A DNA stretch of 64,000 nt from Proteles cristata cristata (lineage: Eukaryota; Chordata; Mammalia; Carnivora; Hyaenidae). Below, in pieces: positions 46,873-57,723 of this stretch. The DNA is taken from positions 1,080,001 through 1,144,000 of the forward strand of contig JAESUZ010000134.1 in assembly GCA_017311185.1 (NCBI GenBank), in the 5' to 3' direction. The notes beneath the pieces were generated by a model. That model searched no databases. It was given only the letters and a program-made list of their open reading frames with translations, and was not told the origin of the DNA. The position numbers were made by a program, and so were the translations under genes. Numbering within the stretch: the stretch's first letter is position 1; each line of letters begins with the position of its first letter.

Positions 46873-47394
46873 TTTTCCCAAACTCTAAGAGTTTATGGGT
46901 ATAATTAGTCATGAACTATGCTATGAAAGCATTCCTCTGGCCGTTTAGGAGTTAAGAGTCCTTTCCCTTGTTTTTTCATTCCCCCATTCTACTCTTCATA
47001 GCAAGGTCAGTGTGGGTGGTTGTGATGGAAGGGTCACGAATGCAAATGTTCAGGGAAGAAGATGAAAATTTTCTGACTTTCTGACATTACAAGAGATTTT
47101 AAAAGTGCTGTGTAATTTCTTTATAACTAATATTCACTACATTTAATTAAATGTTTACATCATGCTGTTTTAAATCATCAACAATGCAGAAAATACACAT
47201 GGAAATTGCCTTTTCAATGGATTGTAGTTTATGTAAACTTATACAAATTATATTTATATTCCATGCTTAGGCAAGCATATTTTAGAAATATTCCTTTGGG
47301 GAATCTTAGTTGAGACCACTGCTTAGTGGTTGTCAGAAGGGAAACCAGTGGGTTTGAGTGCTCCTGTATATCAGATACCGGGTTAGTGGTTTAT

Positions 47395-47455
47395 TTAAGC
47401 TATCTTGTTTAATTTTCTTAACAGATCCAAAAAATAGTCATTAGCCCTATTTTTA
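47395..47455 (-). mobile_element. MIR remnant, left part of a split copy
   Basis: TCTTGTTTAATTTTCTTAAC, AGATCCAAAAAATAGTCATT and AGCCCTATTTTT parallel the antisense MIR up to the CCCATTTTACAG point. The continuation AAATGAGAAATCCAACTCTC lies after 47,886, on the other side of an L1 and a SINE. Confidence 0.5.
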
Positions 47456-47456
47456 C

Positions 47457-47499
<43 letters not shown>

Positions 47500-47645
47500 T
47501 AAGTAGCTTATTGTCAAGTTGGTTTCTATACAACACCCAGTGCTCATCCCCACAAGTGCCCTCCTCCATGCCCATCACCCTCCCTCCCCTCCACACCCAT
47601 CAGTCCTCAGTTTGTTCTCGACATTCAATAGTCTCTCACCCCCAT
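47456..47645 (-). mobile_element. LINE-1 3'UTR, severely 5'-truncated, with (TTTA)n tail
   Basis: A (TTTA)n array (47,456-47,503) is the tail complement. Then come GTAGCTTATTGTCAAGTTGG, CACCCAGTGCTCATCCCCAC, AAGTGCCCTCCTCCATGCCC and CCTCAGTTTGTTCTCGACAT, breaking off at AGTCTCTCA. It matches the 3'UTR of the full-length L1 (25,020-25,148). CCCTATTTTTA before and CCCCATTTTTA after are a likely 11-bp TSD with one mismatch. Confidence 0.92.
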
Positions 47646-47649
47646 TTTT
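47634..47649. repeat. 16-bp target-site duplication, left copy
   Basis: TCTCACCCCCATTTTT, repeated exactly at 47,871-47,886. It spans the L1 truncation point. Confidence 0.93.
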
Positions 47650-47870
47650 TATTTTTTTTTAAATGTTTTATTTATTTCTAGGAGAGAGAGAGAGAGAGAC
47701 AGCGTGAGCAGGGGAGGGTCAGAGAGAGAGGGAGTCACAGACTGAAACAGGCTCCAGGCTCTGAGCTGGCAGTCAGCACAGAGCCCGACGCGGGGCTCGA
47801 ACCCACGAACCGCGAGATCATGACCCGAGCAAAGTCGGACGCTTAACCAACTACGCCACCCAGGCGCCCC
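47650..47870 (-). mobile_element. SINEC_Fc, young
   Basis: TTTTATTTATTTCTAGGAGA tail complement, GCAGGGGAGGGTCAGAGAGA, GACTGAAACAGGCTCCAGGC, GCTCGAACCCACGAACCGCG and GCCACCCAGGCGCCCC head. Inserted precisely at the 5' edge of the L1 fragment. Confidence 0.97.
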
Positions 47871-47886
47871 TCTCACCCCCATTTTT
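47871..47886. repeat. 16-bp target-site duplication, right copy
   Basis: Exact partner of 47,634-47,649. Confidence 0.93.
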
Positions 47887-47919
47887 AAATGAGAAATCCA
47901 ACTCTCATGGCGACTATAT

Positions 47920-48612
47920 GTCTACAGTCATTTCCTAGAACTGCCATAACAAATGTTCACAAACTTGGTAGCTGAAAACAGTAAGAATGTATTCTCTCAC
48001 AGTTCTGGAGGTCAGTAGTCTCAAATAAAAGTGTCAGCATGGTTGGTTCCTTCTGAAGCTCACAGGAAAATCTATTCCATGCCTATCTCATCACTTCTGG
48101 TGGCTGCTGGACATTCTTGGTATTTGGCTTGTGAACTTCTTATTCCGATCTCTGCCTGCATTTTCACATAGCCTTTCCTGTGTGTGGCCCTCTGCTTTCC
48201 TTTTCTGTCTCTTATAAGGACATTAGATTTAGGGCCTACTGTAATTCCAAGATGATGCCATCTCATCTCAAGATCATTAGCTTGGGGCTTCTGGGTGGCA
48301 GTTGATTGAGCGTCTGACTTTGACTCAAGTCATGTCTCACTGGTCATGAGTTTGAGCCCTGCTTTGGGCTCTATGCTAACAGCCTGCAGCTTAGAGCCTG
48401 CTTGGTGTTCTGTCTCTGTTTCTTTGCCCTTTGCCTGTTCATGCTCTGTCTCTCTCGTTCTCTCTCTCAAATATAAATAAACATTAAAAAAAAATTGTTA
48501 AGAACGTTAACTTAATTATATCTGTAAAGGTTCTATTTCTAAATAAAGTCACATAATGAGTTGGGATTACCCCTTGTAAATATATTTTGGGGGTAACTAT
48601 TCAGCCTCCTCT
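47920..48612 (-). mobile_element. MLT1-like LTR (ERVL-MaLR), split by a SINE
   Basis: Antisense MLT1: CATTTCCTAGAACTGCCATA, ATTCTCTCACAGTTCTGGAG, CTTATTCCGATCTCTGCCTG, TCTGTCTCTTATAAGGACAT, TTAGGGCCTACTGTAATTCC, CATCTCATCTCAAGATC, then SINE. It resumes at 48,514 with TTAATTATATCTG, TAAATAAAGTCACATAATG and a terminal ATTCAGCC-type end. LTR only. Confidence 0.88.
48284..48500 (+). mobile_element. SINEC, older, inside MLT1
   Basis: GGGGCTTCTGGGTGGCAGTT head, GTCATGAGTTTGAGCCCTGC, CT-rich body and CTCAAATATAAATAAACATT tail. The flanks AGATCATTAGCTT and AGAACGTTAACTT are a decayed 13-bp TSD. Confidence 0.95.
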
Positions 48613-48932
48613 AATGTGCAATGACAGAGTCAGAATTCAACTTCTATTTGTTTTTTTTTCTGACTATGGCATATATGCTTTCTATCGTTCTACACCAAGT
48701 CAATAAATACGGCTCAGGTTCCATATTAGAAACAAGATAGTACTCTTAACAAGATAACTAAACAGTCGCTGACTTTGAGGGGTTTATACTAATGAAATAT
48801 GGCTGGGTTTTTAATTTCCAAAAAATCAACAATGTTATCTCATTTTGGTAACAGAGGGAAATATGTTATCATATATTATCTCTTTGGTTAAGTATATTAT
48901 CTGTATCATTTATTATTTTAAAACAAGCAGTT

Positions 48933-49128
48933 GGGGCACCTGGGTGGCTTAGTTAAGCATCCTACCTTGATTTCGGCTCAAGTCATGATCCCACGTTCAT
49001 GAGATTGGGCCCCATGTCGGGTGTAGTGCTGAGCGTGAAGCCTTCTTGAGCCTCTCTCTCTCCCTCTGCTCCTCCCCAGCTCATACGAGAATGTGCACAC
49101 TCTCTCTTGAAAAAGAAAAAGAAAAATA
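48933..49128 (+). mobile_element. SINEC, older subfamily
   Basis: GGGGCACCTGGGTGGCTTAG head, GATTTCGGCTCAAGTCATGA, GATTGGGCCCCATGTCGGGT, AGCTCATACGAGAATGTGCA and a GAAAAAGAAAAAGAAAAATA tail. The body differs from the Fc type and resembles the pan-carnivore SINEC. Confidence 0.94.
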
Positions 49129-50253
49129 ACACACAAAATAAGAATATTCAATTAGATAATATCCTTGGATGTTATTACAAGAATTAAATAACACCTTTAA
49201 ATATCTTGTATTAGAAAAATAAACTAAATATAGAGAAAATTATTTTTAAAAAAATGTTAAGTTTTCAAAGAGAAAAATAAAATGTTATCTATTATTTAAA
49301 AAACTCCAAAATACTATAAAAAGTTTGAGTGTGAAAACTTATAGAAAATTATTCTATAATTTAAAATGTTATTTGTAAAAAGCAAAAAATAAATAAAATG
49401 TTATTTGGCATTTGCTTCTGAAAAAATAATGCTAATATTTAATTACTGAAATATGGGAAATGAGTTTTTTTCTTTAAAATATTGATTACCAGCTATATTA
49501 TTTTATAAAGATCACATGAATATTTTAGAAAAAATAGCTTTTTAGTAGTTAAAAATATATCTCTATTTATAAATATTTCATACAATGAGAAATTTCTATG
49601 TCTGTTTTTTTCTTGTTGATGTTGGGTTTTTTCATTATTTTATGGGAGTGTGGGTCATAGGTGCTAGAGTGTCACAATTATCTGTTATTTTGTGGTAAGT
49701 ATCATAGCATGAATTAGCCAGCTTGTGTTTTTACATACATCATAGTAATCGGATATAAATAGCTTGCTCTAAAAGGCATTTGGGTATGTTTCATATTAGA
49801 ATATTTTATAGCAAAGAATATAAATTAAAACAAAACACTTTAACCTAGTGTCTTTAGAGTAACTAAATGAAGATTTATATCTATAAAATACAACACATTC
49901 TCAAAGTATTTGCATGATAATGGCTTTTAAAAATGAAATACTGAAGTTTTTCTTAAAATTAAGTAAAAAGTATTCAGTAACTAGAAAAAAATAAACTAGT
50001 GAAGTAGTTCCTCAAAACCTTCACTTTAAATCAGGTTTGTGGTTACACAAATTTCAACAAACTTCAGAGATGGAAAGGTGACTGATTTGAGGGAATCAAT
50101 TCCATATAGTTTTTTTAGAAGAGGAGGAAATGGAGTAGGAGTGAGGAATGAGGAATGAAGCTTGCAGGGTAAGGAGGAAAGATATGGAAAACTGGGAGTC
50201 AAAATCTTTAACATCTTTACATTTACTCCAGAAATAATGCTTCTACCTCTCAT
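49129..50253. other. Very AT-rich interval, nothing recognised
   Basis: Among the most AT-rich parts of the window. A 79-codon minus frame at 50,026-50,265 shows no motif. Confidence 0.5.
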
Positions 50254-50269
50254 TTTCTTCCACATTTCT
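50254..50269. repeat. 16-bp target-site duplication, left copy
   Basis: TTTCTTCCACATTTCT, repeated exactly at 50,497-50,512. Confidence 0.93.
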
Positions 50270-50496
50270 TTTTTATTTCTTTTTTATTTTTTAATGCTTA
50301 TTTATTCCTGAGAGAGAAAGAGAGAGAGACAGCAAGCTGGGGAAGGACAGAGAGAGAGGGAGACACAGAATCCAAAGTAGGCGCCAGGCTCTGAGCTGTC
50401 AGTACAGAGCCGGATGTAGGGCTTGAGCCCACAAACGGGGAGATCATAATCTGAGCCGAAGTTGGATTCTTAGCCCATTGAGCCACCCAGGCGCCC
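50270..50496 (-). mobile_element. SINEC
   Basis: TTTTTTATTTTTTAATGCTT tail complement, GAGACACAGAATCCAAAGTA, CTCTGAGCTGTCAGTACAGA, AGATCATAATCTGAGCCGAA and GCCACCCAGGCGCCC head. Perfect 16-bp TSDs. Confidence 0.97.
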
Positions 50497-50512
50497 TTTC
50501 TTCCACATTTCT
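50497..50512. repeat. 16-bp target-site duplication, right copy
   Basis: Exact partner of 50,254-50,269. Confidence 0.93.
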
Positions 50513-51909
50513 ACTTATCTCTCTTCCTTCATGTCCCTACCTCTTTACTTACCTTCTCTTGCCCATCTTCTCTCTCCACATAACACAGGGATTCTAAGGT
50601 TTAGATTTGAAAGACAATGTACATTAAATCAAAGACATTTCTGTAATTAATCCTTAGGACAATTTTAGATTTCCTTTCCTTGATTGATTAAAACCAAATC
50701 AGTCTAGCCAAGTTCGTAATAGGTAATATGTGGACTGAATAGAAATGAGAATGAGATATTAACAATAGCCAATTTTTTGAAAATCCTTATCTGGTGGAGA
50801 TATGGGAATAGCTATTTCCTTACTATTGTATTCCTATGTTTTTTGGCAACTGGAATCTGTGTTGATCAGATTTACTGTCATTATCTCATTTGTTCAGTTA
50901 TGAGATGTTAGTCACTGCACCTGGGAAATTGCCTGGTTCAGTGGGGGTAGGAGATATGTAAATTAGTAATTATTGTCCTGAATAGTCAGCTACAAAATAG
51001 AAACATAAATGGATTGAGATTGCAGTCAAATGGAGGGTCAGCTCATATGTGTGGGGCATTTGTGTATCCATTGAGAGGAAACTATAATTGAGGAACTCAA
51101 AAAAAATAACAATGACTCTTTCATCTTTCACAAATTGTACTTTTTTCATGATAAATCCTATAAAAGAATGCAAATTTCTGTTTACATTCATAACTTTGAT
51201 TCATTTATACATCAATTTTTTAATGTGTAACTCAGAATGGAATAGGCACTTTAAGGCAAGCCACTGAGATTAAATTTGATTTTAACTTGATAATTTGAAG
51301 CATTTACAGGGCAATTTTGAATAAAATATACTAAATATAAAATTTGTAAATACTGGGTCTACATATTGATTTCTGCTTTAACTACCCTTACAAGGCAACT
51401 CTTTAACATACTACATCACTGCAGTGTAAATGTTCTCTGTAATTAAAATGCCTAGACTTTCACATAATATCAAAAATATAATATAGGTGAATTATAGAAT
51501 CTTTTTTTTTCTATTTGTGACATCAGCTACATGATTAATGTTAAATTTATTATAATTATGTATATCTGTACTTAAATAAAACCCTTAAATTATCATTATC
51601 CAAGTTTGAAATGGAGTCATGTTATTTTGATTACTAAACTACCTTTAAGTAGTTCAAAAAAATGTGTTTTGTTAGATATTACGATGACAGTAATTTTTAA
51701 TAGTGTTACTTTCTGAATTTCCTTTTTTTTGTTTATTGTGATTCAATTCAATTCTATTTTTCTCTATGATGTAGCAAAAATAGTAACAGAATCTATAAAA
51801 GCTAATCCGATATTTTCAATATGGGCACTATGAAAAATATTTACTACGGTACTTAGCTAGTTCTGCGTCTGAAATGGGATAGGACTAGGCTTGTATAATT
51901 CCCAATAAT
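50513..51909. other. AT-rich interval, nothing recognised
   Basis: A 73-codon minus frame (50,970-51,191) has no recognisable domain. There are no arrays or retroelement tails. Confidence 0.5.
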
Positions 51910-51926
51910 GCAATACCCATTTTTTT
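51910..51926. repeat. 17-bp target-site duplication, left copy
   Basis: GCAATACCCATTTTTTT, repeated with one mismatch (GCAATTCCC) at 52,160-52,176. Confidence 0.88.
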
Positions 51927-52134
51927 TTTAATGTTTTATTTATTTCTAGGAGAGAGAGAGAGCGTGAGCAGGGGGAGGTCAGAGAGAGAGGGAGTCACAG
52001 ACTGAAACAGGCTCCAGGCTCTGAGCTGGCAGTCAGCACAGGGCCCGACGCGGGGCTCAAACCCACGAACAGCGAGATCATGACCCAAGCGAAAGTCGGA
52101 CGCTCAACCGACTAAGCCACCCAGGCGCCCCCCC
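51927..52134 (-). mobile_element. SINEC_Fc, young, with an A-rich 5' leader
   Basis: TTATTTATTTCTAGGAGAGA tail complement, GCAGTCAGCACAGGGCCCGA, AACAGCGAGATCATGACCCA and GCCACCCAGGCGCCCCCCC head. The head does not abut the TSD as in other copies. Twenty-five A/T-only bases (52,135-52,159) lie between them. It interrupts a MIR. Confidence 0.95.
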
Positions 52135-52159
52135 TTTTTTTTTTTTTTTAAATTTTTTT
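52135..52159 (-). other. A-rich leader between SINE head and TSD
   Basis: On the minus strand: seven A, three T, then about fifteen A directly followed by the G-run of the SINE head. It lies inside the TSD pair, so it entered with the SINE or was made during the same event. Confidence 0.75.
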
Positions 52160-52275
52160 GCAATTCCCATTTTTTTCATATGAGGTAACTGAAGCACAGA
52201 GAGGTCAAGTAACTTATCAAGGTCACAAAGCCAATGGATTCGTGGATTTGGCATTTGATCCCATGCATTATGGCT
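52160..52275 (-). mobile_element. MIR SINE remnant
   Basis: CATATGAGGTAACTGAAGCA, CAGAGAGGTCAAGTAACTTA and TCAAGGTCACAAAGCCAATG, then GATTTGGCATTTGATCCCAT. This is a clear antisense MIR core. Confidence 0.82.
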
Positions 52276-52276
52276 C

Positions 52277-52874
52277 AAGTCAAGTGTCAAATACCTTTAT
52301 AAATGGAGCAATCATAAGTCGAGTATAAAAAGTAAAATAATACATGGTTTTATACCTAGGATTAACATTGATTATAACTTTAGTTTTCTGGCATCCAGAA
52401 GAAAATGAAAAGCTTATTTTCTTAAAGTAGTATATCTGTTATTGTTTCTATAGAACACTATTCCCTTAAAGACACTCCTTTTAATTCTGGAAGAGGACAG
52501 TGGGATCAAATCACTTTGGAAAATTCCACAGGCTCTATTTTTTCCCTCTTAGAGATTAATAATGTACATGAACAAAGTAAAGTCTTCAAATAGTTCTGGT
52601 GTAGAGACATGCTTATATATTATATATTATAGAAAGATAATTAGAGAGAGAGAGAAAGATAAATTTCCTAATAATATTGCCCTTTGTCTTTTTAGGAACA
52701 TATATTATTATACTATGGAATTAGAATTCTATGAAATATACATTTATAATCACTGACTGGATTGGGGGGCTTCATCACTTGATCAGAGATTTTTATAAAT
52801 TACCCCAAATGTACACATGTCAATAAGACAATATGCACACTTATCTACTACAATCCTCATTTTCACTTAGCACG
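52277..52874. other. AT-rich interval, nothing recognised
   Basis: A small TATATATTATATATTATAG stretch at 52,615 and a short GA run at 52,643. No other structure. Confidence 0.5.
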
Positions 52875-52879
52875 ATTTT

Positions 52880-53525
52880 TAAAAATAACTTTTTTTAAAA
52901 TTTAAGTATAATTAACATATAGTACTCTACTAGTTTCAGGTGTAAAAGATAACAATTCAACAATTCTATACATTTCTCAGTGCTCATCACGTAATAGTAT
53001 TCATAATTGCTTTAACTATTTTGCCCATTTTGCCCATTCCCCCACTCATTCCCTTCTGGGAACAACCAATTTGTTATCTGTATTTAAGAATCTATTCTTT
53101 TTTTTTTTTTTTTTTGGTCTATTTTTCTCTTTGTTCATTTGTTTCTTAAGTTCCACATATGAGCAAAATGATATGATACTTGCCTTTCTCTGTCTGACTT
53201 ATTTTACTTAGCATTATTTCCTCTCTATCCATTCATGATCTCATTTTTTTTATATTTATGAGTAATATTCTATTGTATACATATACCACATCTTTATCCA
53301 TTCATCTATCGATGGACATTTGGGTTTCTTCCATATTTTGGCTATTGTAGATAGGACTGCAAAAAACCATGGAGATGCATATATCTTTCCAAATTAGTGC
53401 TTTCATTTTCTTTGGATAAAGAAAGATTTCCAGTAGGAATTACTGGATCATACAGTAATTCTATTTTTAATTTTTTGAGGAAGTACCATCCTGTTTTCTA
53501 CAGTGGCTGTACCAATTTTTACTTA
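52880..53525 (-). mobile_element. LINE-1 3' end, older subfamily
   Basis: Antisense L1: TAATTAACATATAGTACTCT, TTTCAGGTGTAAAAGATAAC, AATTCTATACATTTCTCAGT, GTTCCACATATGAGCAAAAT, TGCCTTTCTCTGTCTGACTT, ACCACATCTTTATCCATTCA, TTTTGGCTATTGTAGATAGG, AATTACTGGATCATACAG and CAGTGGCTGTACCAATTTT. CACTTAGCACGATTTTTAAA before and TACTTAGCATAAGTTTTAAA after suggest a decayed TSD. Confidence 0.92.
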
Positions 53526-53624
53526 GCATAAGTTTTAAAGTGAAAATTTTAATTGGTTTCTTATTCAGGTGATAGTGAATATTGTGTCTGTGTTTTTACA
53601 AAAATAAGAGATCAAAATATAATT

Positions 53625-53805
53625 AAGTTTAGGGGTCAGGAAAGGCCTTATGACAAGATATTCCCACTGGACCTAAGAGAAGACAGGTCTTTGCTCTAAA
53701 GATGAGACTATTCCTGGCAGAAGGTGAAATTAAGCAAATGGTGTAAATAAAATGTTGAGGGAAGATGAGTCTTTTAAGAGACTTCAAAGACTCTTGGCTA
53801 ACGAG
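53625..53805 (-). mobile_element. L2-like LINE remnant
   Basis: GTCAGGAAAGGCCTTATGAC and ATTCCTGGCAGAAGGTGAAA parallel the antisense L2 phrases (GTCAGGGAAGGCCTCTCTGA, ATTCCAGGCAGAGGGAACAG). Confidence 0.55.
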
Positions 53806-54052
53806 TATGTCTTTATTCTCTGAAAAATTTACTAACCTTATATTTCATGTTTTTCCTCTTCTGTTTTAAATAAGTATGTCTTATGTTTGTAATGAAGACA
53901 AGCACATTTAAAAAAACTGAGGATGCAAAGAAAGCAGAATCAGGGTAGCAGATATTAAATTGTTTTTTTCCCCTCAGAAATAAAAGCAAAAAAGCCAAAG
54001 TGTTCTGTTCACACTGGGAGAAGAGATATAATTTGTGAGGTGTGTACGTGAG

Positions 54053-54092
54053 AATGAGAGAGAGAGAGAGAGAAGGAGGGAGGGAGAGAGAA
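54053..54092. repeat. (GA)n low-complexity tract
   Basis: GAATGAGAGAGAGAGAGAGA followed by GAAGGAGGGAGGGAGAGAG; purine only. Confidence 0.95.
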
Positions 54093-56262
54093 GGGTTTCA
54101 GTGTGTGATAATGGTCATTGGGGGAATAGGAGTTTCCAGGTATGGATAGAGATAAAGAGCAAATCTTATAGTGTACTTATGAGAGTGGGTGAGATAATTA
54201 CATATGAAATGAGCGATTTGAATTTCTGTTTTGATATATTGGAAAATAAGAAGTTCAGACAGTGGCAAGGTCCAGGTGGCATACATGGGCTGAGAAACTG
54301 AAGAAGGATCAAAAGCACCAATAAATGACCAAATGTTTGGTCATGTTATCAAGCTCTTAGTAGAAGTAAACGTGTGAGCCGATGGATGACCAACAAATGT
54401 GTATGGGGGAAAAATTGTGTAGTAGACTTTAAAGGAGAATGAAGTTTTTAAAAGAAGATAGTAAAAGAGAAGAAAAAGAGAAAAGCAAAATGAGACAAAA
54501 ACGAGTCATAGCCAATCACTCAATGGTCATTGAGTAGGAGCAATACAAACTAATGCTTTCCTTGATCTAGATTTCACCTCTCTTAAAGCTATTTTGTTGT
54601 CTTCGCTTTGGAATAAAGTTTTAAGACTCAAGAAGTCAGTAATCCCTTTGAAAGAGAGAATGAGTCTTTCAGAATAACCAGTTTCAGTGATATTAGTGGG
54701 GCCTATTATTAGAGCATATGATCACTTCTCTGAACTGTAACTACTTCAATTTTATTTTTCTGTCATCTGCTCTGTAAGCATCTGACAGTGAAATTTTGTA
54801 AAAAATCATTTACTAAAATGTCTAGTTTGGGTATCTACTCGTATCTTAGATAAACTACAATTCTGAATAAGATTTGAAGGCACCATTTTTATTTCCAAGG
54901 AAATAATGTATGCTCATGGTTATGAAAATGAAGCCTATATCATTTCTGTTATGGAAATAATATATAAAAGCATTAATTGCTTTCAGAGACTAAGACATCT
55001 CTGCTGAGGTAGATACAAATTTAATGCTGCTTAAAATAAGGTTAACTGTTCAAACATAGAAACTAATTCCTCTATTATTTTTAATAATAATGACTTCCCC
55101 TAGTCCATGTTTGAAAGAGTACTATTTTTTTAATGTTTGATTTTATTTACCACTAAAAATGGTGATATTTCTGAAAGAGTTTAACTAAGTTCTAGTGACA
55201 ACTGAAAAAGAAAACAACAGTCATATGCTAAGCAGTGAAGATTATTTTTATAAGAAATGTCATCACCAATAGGGCTTTCAAAGTTCTAGATCATGAATGA
55301 TATATAATAGACTTGGTAATCTAGACACTGAGCCTCTTTGATTTGCACTATGCCTTGACCAGTATTTAGGATGTGTTTAGAGTTTTACTTTTGTCTTTGC
55401 TTGTATACGTAATTTTTTAAGGGTAGGCTTTAAGGAAGATTTTTAATGTGTACAGTGCTACTTTCTTTATCACAAGAGAAAAAGATTAGACTTAGCTGAG
55501 AGCAAATATTTTCATATGATATTCTCAGCAATAGTAAGGCAAGATGGTTTTTCGTGGTCTTTGCACTTGTAATCTATAACTAATGTGCACAATTTACAGA
55601 TGGATATTGATAAGTGATCTGTTACCTAATAATGAGCTGATATGTAAAACTTATGCAGAGTATGGAGAGTATCTGATTATCAGATACATAGATTGTTTGT
55701 AGATTCTTTTCTTTAAAGTGTATGTGTTTTCTACATTGTCTACTGAAATAATAAAAAATCTTTCTTTCCTTCTGAACTCACAATCATGACAGTTTCTTTT
55801 ATAAAATTGAAATATAAAATAAAGAAATTAATAGATGATGTATCTGCAGGTTTACAAAAATAGAAATGTAGGCCATATTAAGTAAGGACTTCATGCTCTT
55901 TTATGGAGCATGCGTAAGCCTGTGGCCTTTATTGGCAGTTGTCTTAATTCTTTAAGGTTGGTACAGTACATTTAGAGAAAGCCTCACATTCAATGATGGC
56001 TGAGAATCAGTTTAAAGCAAAGCATCAAAGCTTAGATATTAGTCCACCCACAACAACAACAAAGGGATAGGAGGTAAATGAAGTGACCAGTAATGAAGAG
56101 GCAAGCAGGGCTCTGTGAGCAGTGAAAATCAGTGAGGCAGAATGGACATGTTCTTCCCACTGATAGATCTCCTGTGATTTCTGCTTGGGGCTGGACTCAA
56201 TTACTAAATTATCCTATGATTCCTATCCTACGAAGGAATACTTCATCCTAGGAAGGAAATAC
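54093..56262. other. AT-rich interval, mostly unrecognised
   Basis: A possible antisense L2 scrap at 55,868-55,930 (GTAGGCCATATTAAGTAAGG, ACTTCATGCTCTTTTATGG). The 88-codon frame at 54,035-54,301 begins in the GA tract and is not credible. Confidence 0.45.
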
Positions 56263-56462
56263 TTTCCTTTCCTTTCTTTCCTTTCTTTCCTTTCTTTCCT
56301 TTCCTTTCCTTTCCTTTCCTTTCCTTTCCTTTCCTTTCCTTTCCTTTCCTTTCCTTTCCTTTCCTTTCCTTTCCTTTCCATTTTTCCTTTCCCTTTTTTT
56401 CCCCTTTCCTTTCCATTTTTCCTTTCCCTTTTTTTCCCCTTTCCTTTCCATTTTTCCTTTGT
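56263..56462. repeat. (TTTCC)n pyrimidine tract with 35-bp higher-order repeat
   Basis: About 115 bases of TTTCC/TTTCT units are followed by a 35-base unit. The unit is marked by its single A at 56,380, 56,415 and 56,450 (CCATTTTTCC then TTTCCC, seven T, CCCC). Pyrimidine-only apart from these A bases. Frames on both strands through it (56,185-56,493; 56,243-56,596) are low-complexity artefacts. Confidence 0.97.
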
Positions 56463-56714
56463 CTTTTCTTACATGGGGTCATGGAACATTTGACTCCACA
56501 ACAGGGTTTAGACAAAGGACAATGTCCCTGTAACATGTAATTTGAAACATCAGTTCTGACCTCCTTCCAAATTCTGGGCATATATTGAACCACCAAACTG
56601 ATCTCTTCCTTTAGGTATGGATATAGTCATCTAAAATGTATGGGGTCAAAATAAAACACTCAATATTTACCTTTGAACATGTCCCTCCACGTGTTTCATC
56701 TCGGTACATGGAAA

Positions 56715-57540
56715 CTGGTTTTTAAGCCAAAAAATCTAGGAGACTTCATGGACTCCTCTTTTTATCTTCACCCTAAGCAGTGGGCGGCGTCAAACCCTGT
56801 CAGCTCCACCTTCAACAGACATTCTAAGTCCTTCCGGCCATGTTTGTCTCTCCTATGATCAGCCGAATCCAAACCAACATCATTTCTTATTTCTACCGTC
56901 ACTTCTTGACTGATCATCTATTTTCTGTGATTGTTTCCCTCTAATCTAATCTCCATAGGGTAAAGGAATATTATTTTTATGAGATAAATCGGGGCAGATA
57001 AGCTTTCTACATAACCTCTCTCTTTGAAATTCTCCAATGGCTTATTTATTGTGATATAAATCCAAACTTCTTGCCATGACGTAAAGGGCCCAATTCTTCT
57101 GCTCTGTCTTTTATTACTTTTTTGACTTACAAATACTTTCTCTTCTTTCTGCCACTACTTTTCTGTCACACTATCTGGATTTCTAAACTTGCTTATGCCT
57201 TACAGGTTTGCATTTGCAATTCTGTCTGGTGAGGATGTTTTCCCCCCAGATCGTTTTTGTCAACATTGTTTCTGTAAAATGGCAAAAGATGTCTTAATAT
57301 AGAATGAAGTTGACTAAAGAAATGTGGTATCAGCTCAAATGATACCTACTTCTTTTCAGGTTTGTTAATATGTAAAATTATGTTCTCAACTTATTTAATT
57401 TTTTGTTTACATGCCTAGCTAAGGTATAATTTCAATGAAATCAAGGACTTTTCTGGTTTATATCTTCTTATATTCAGTGCCACTAGAATGTCTAGCACAT
57501 AGCAACCACTAAACATTTGTCACTTGAGTAAATAACTACA
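56715..57540 (+). mobile_element. L2 LINE remnant, long, carrying a 65-bp foreign insert
   Basis: Colinear with L2: CTTCATGGACTCCTCTTTTT, CCTGTCAGCTCCACCTTCAA, ATTCTCCAATGGCTTATTTA, TTGCCATGACGTAAAGGGCC, GGATGTTTTCCCCCCAGATC, (insert 57,265-57,329), TCAGCTCAAATGATACCTAC, and a terminal GTCTAGCACATAGCAACCAC. It matches the same strand throughout, so the segment has not been flipped at this end. Confidence 0.75.
57265..57329 (+). repeat. 65-bp inverted repeat, arm 1
   Basis: Begins ATTGTTTCTGTAAAATGGCA and ends CTAAAGAAATGTGGTA. It is the perfect reverse complement of 58,705-58,769 over all 65 bases. It sits inside L2 where L2 has no such sequence. Confidence 0.97.
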
Positions 57541-57707
57541 AATTATGTTTCAGTTTCACAATTTATCCATGTAAAAAGTTTACAGCAAGTGCTGACAATC
57601 ACACCAGGCACTGGGAGAGGACATATGATGATTCTAATAATGTAGCTATTGTTAAGTATGATGCCCAATCAAGTGAACGCATTTACAATTCAGTTATTAG
57701 AGACTTT

Positions 57708-57723
57708 CAAAATAGATAACCAA
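57708..57723. repeat. 16-bp target-site duplication, left copy
   Basis: CAAAATAGATAACCAA, repeated at 57,954-57,969 with one mismatch (TACCCAA). Confidence 0.9.

Noticed and set aside
47456..47503. (TTTA)n array as an independent microsatellite
   Set aside because: It is the expanded A-tail of the adjacent minus-strand L1 fragment.
41892..48612. MLT1 LTRs as part of a coding endogenous retrovirus
   Set aside because: Only LTR sequence is present at each site. No gag, pol or env homology was seen nearby.
56185..56596. Frames of 102 and 117 codons on both strands
   Set aside because: Pure translation of the TTTCC/GGAAA repeat (Phe-Leu-Ser or Lys-Gly-Glu periodicity).
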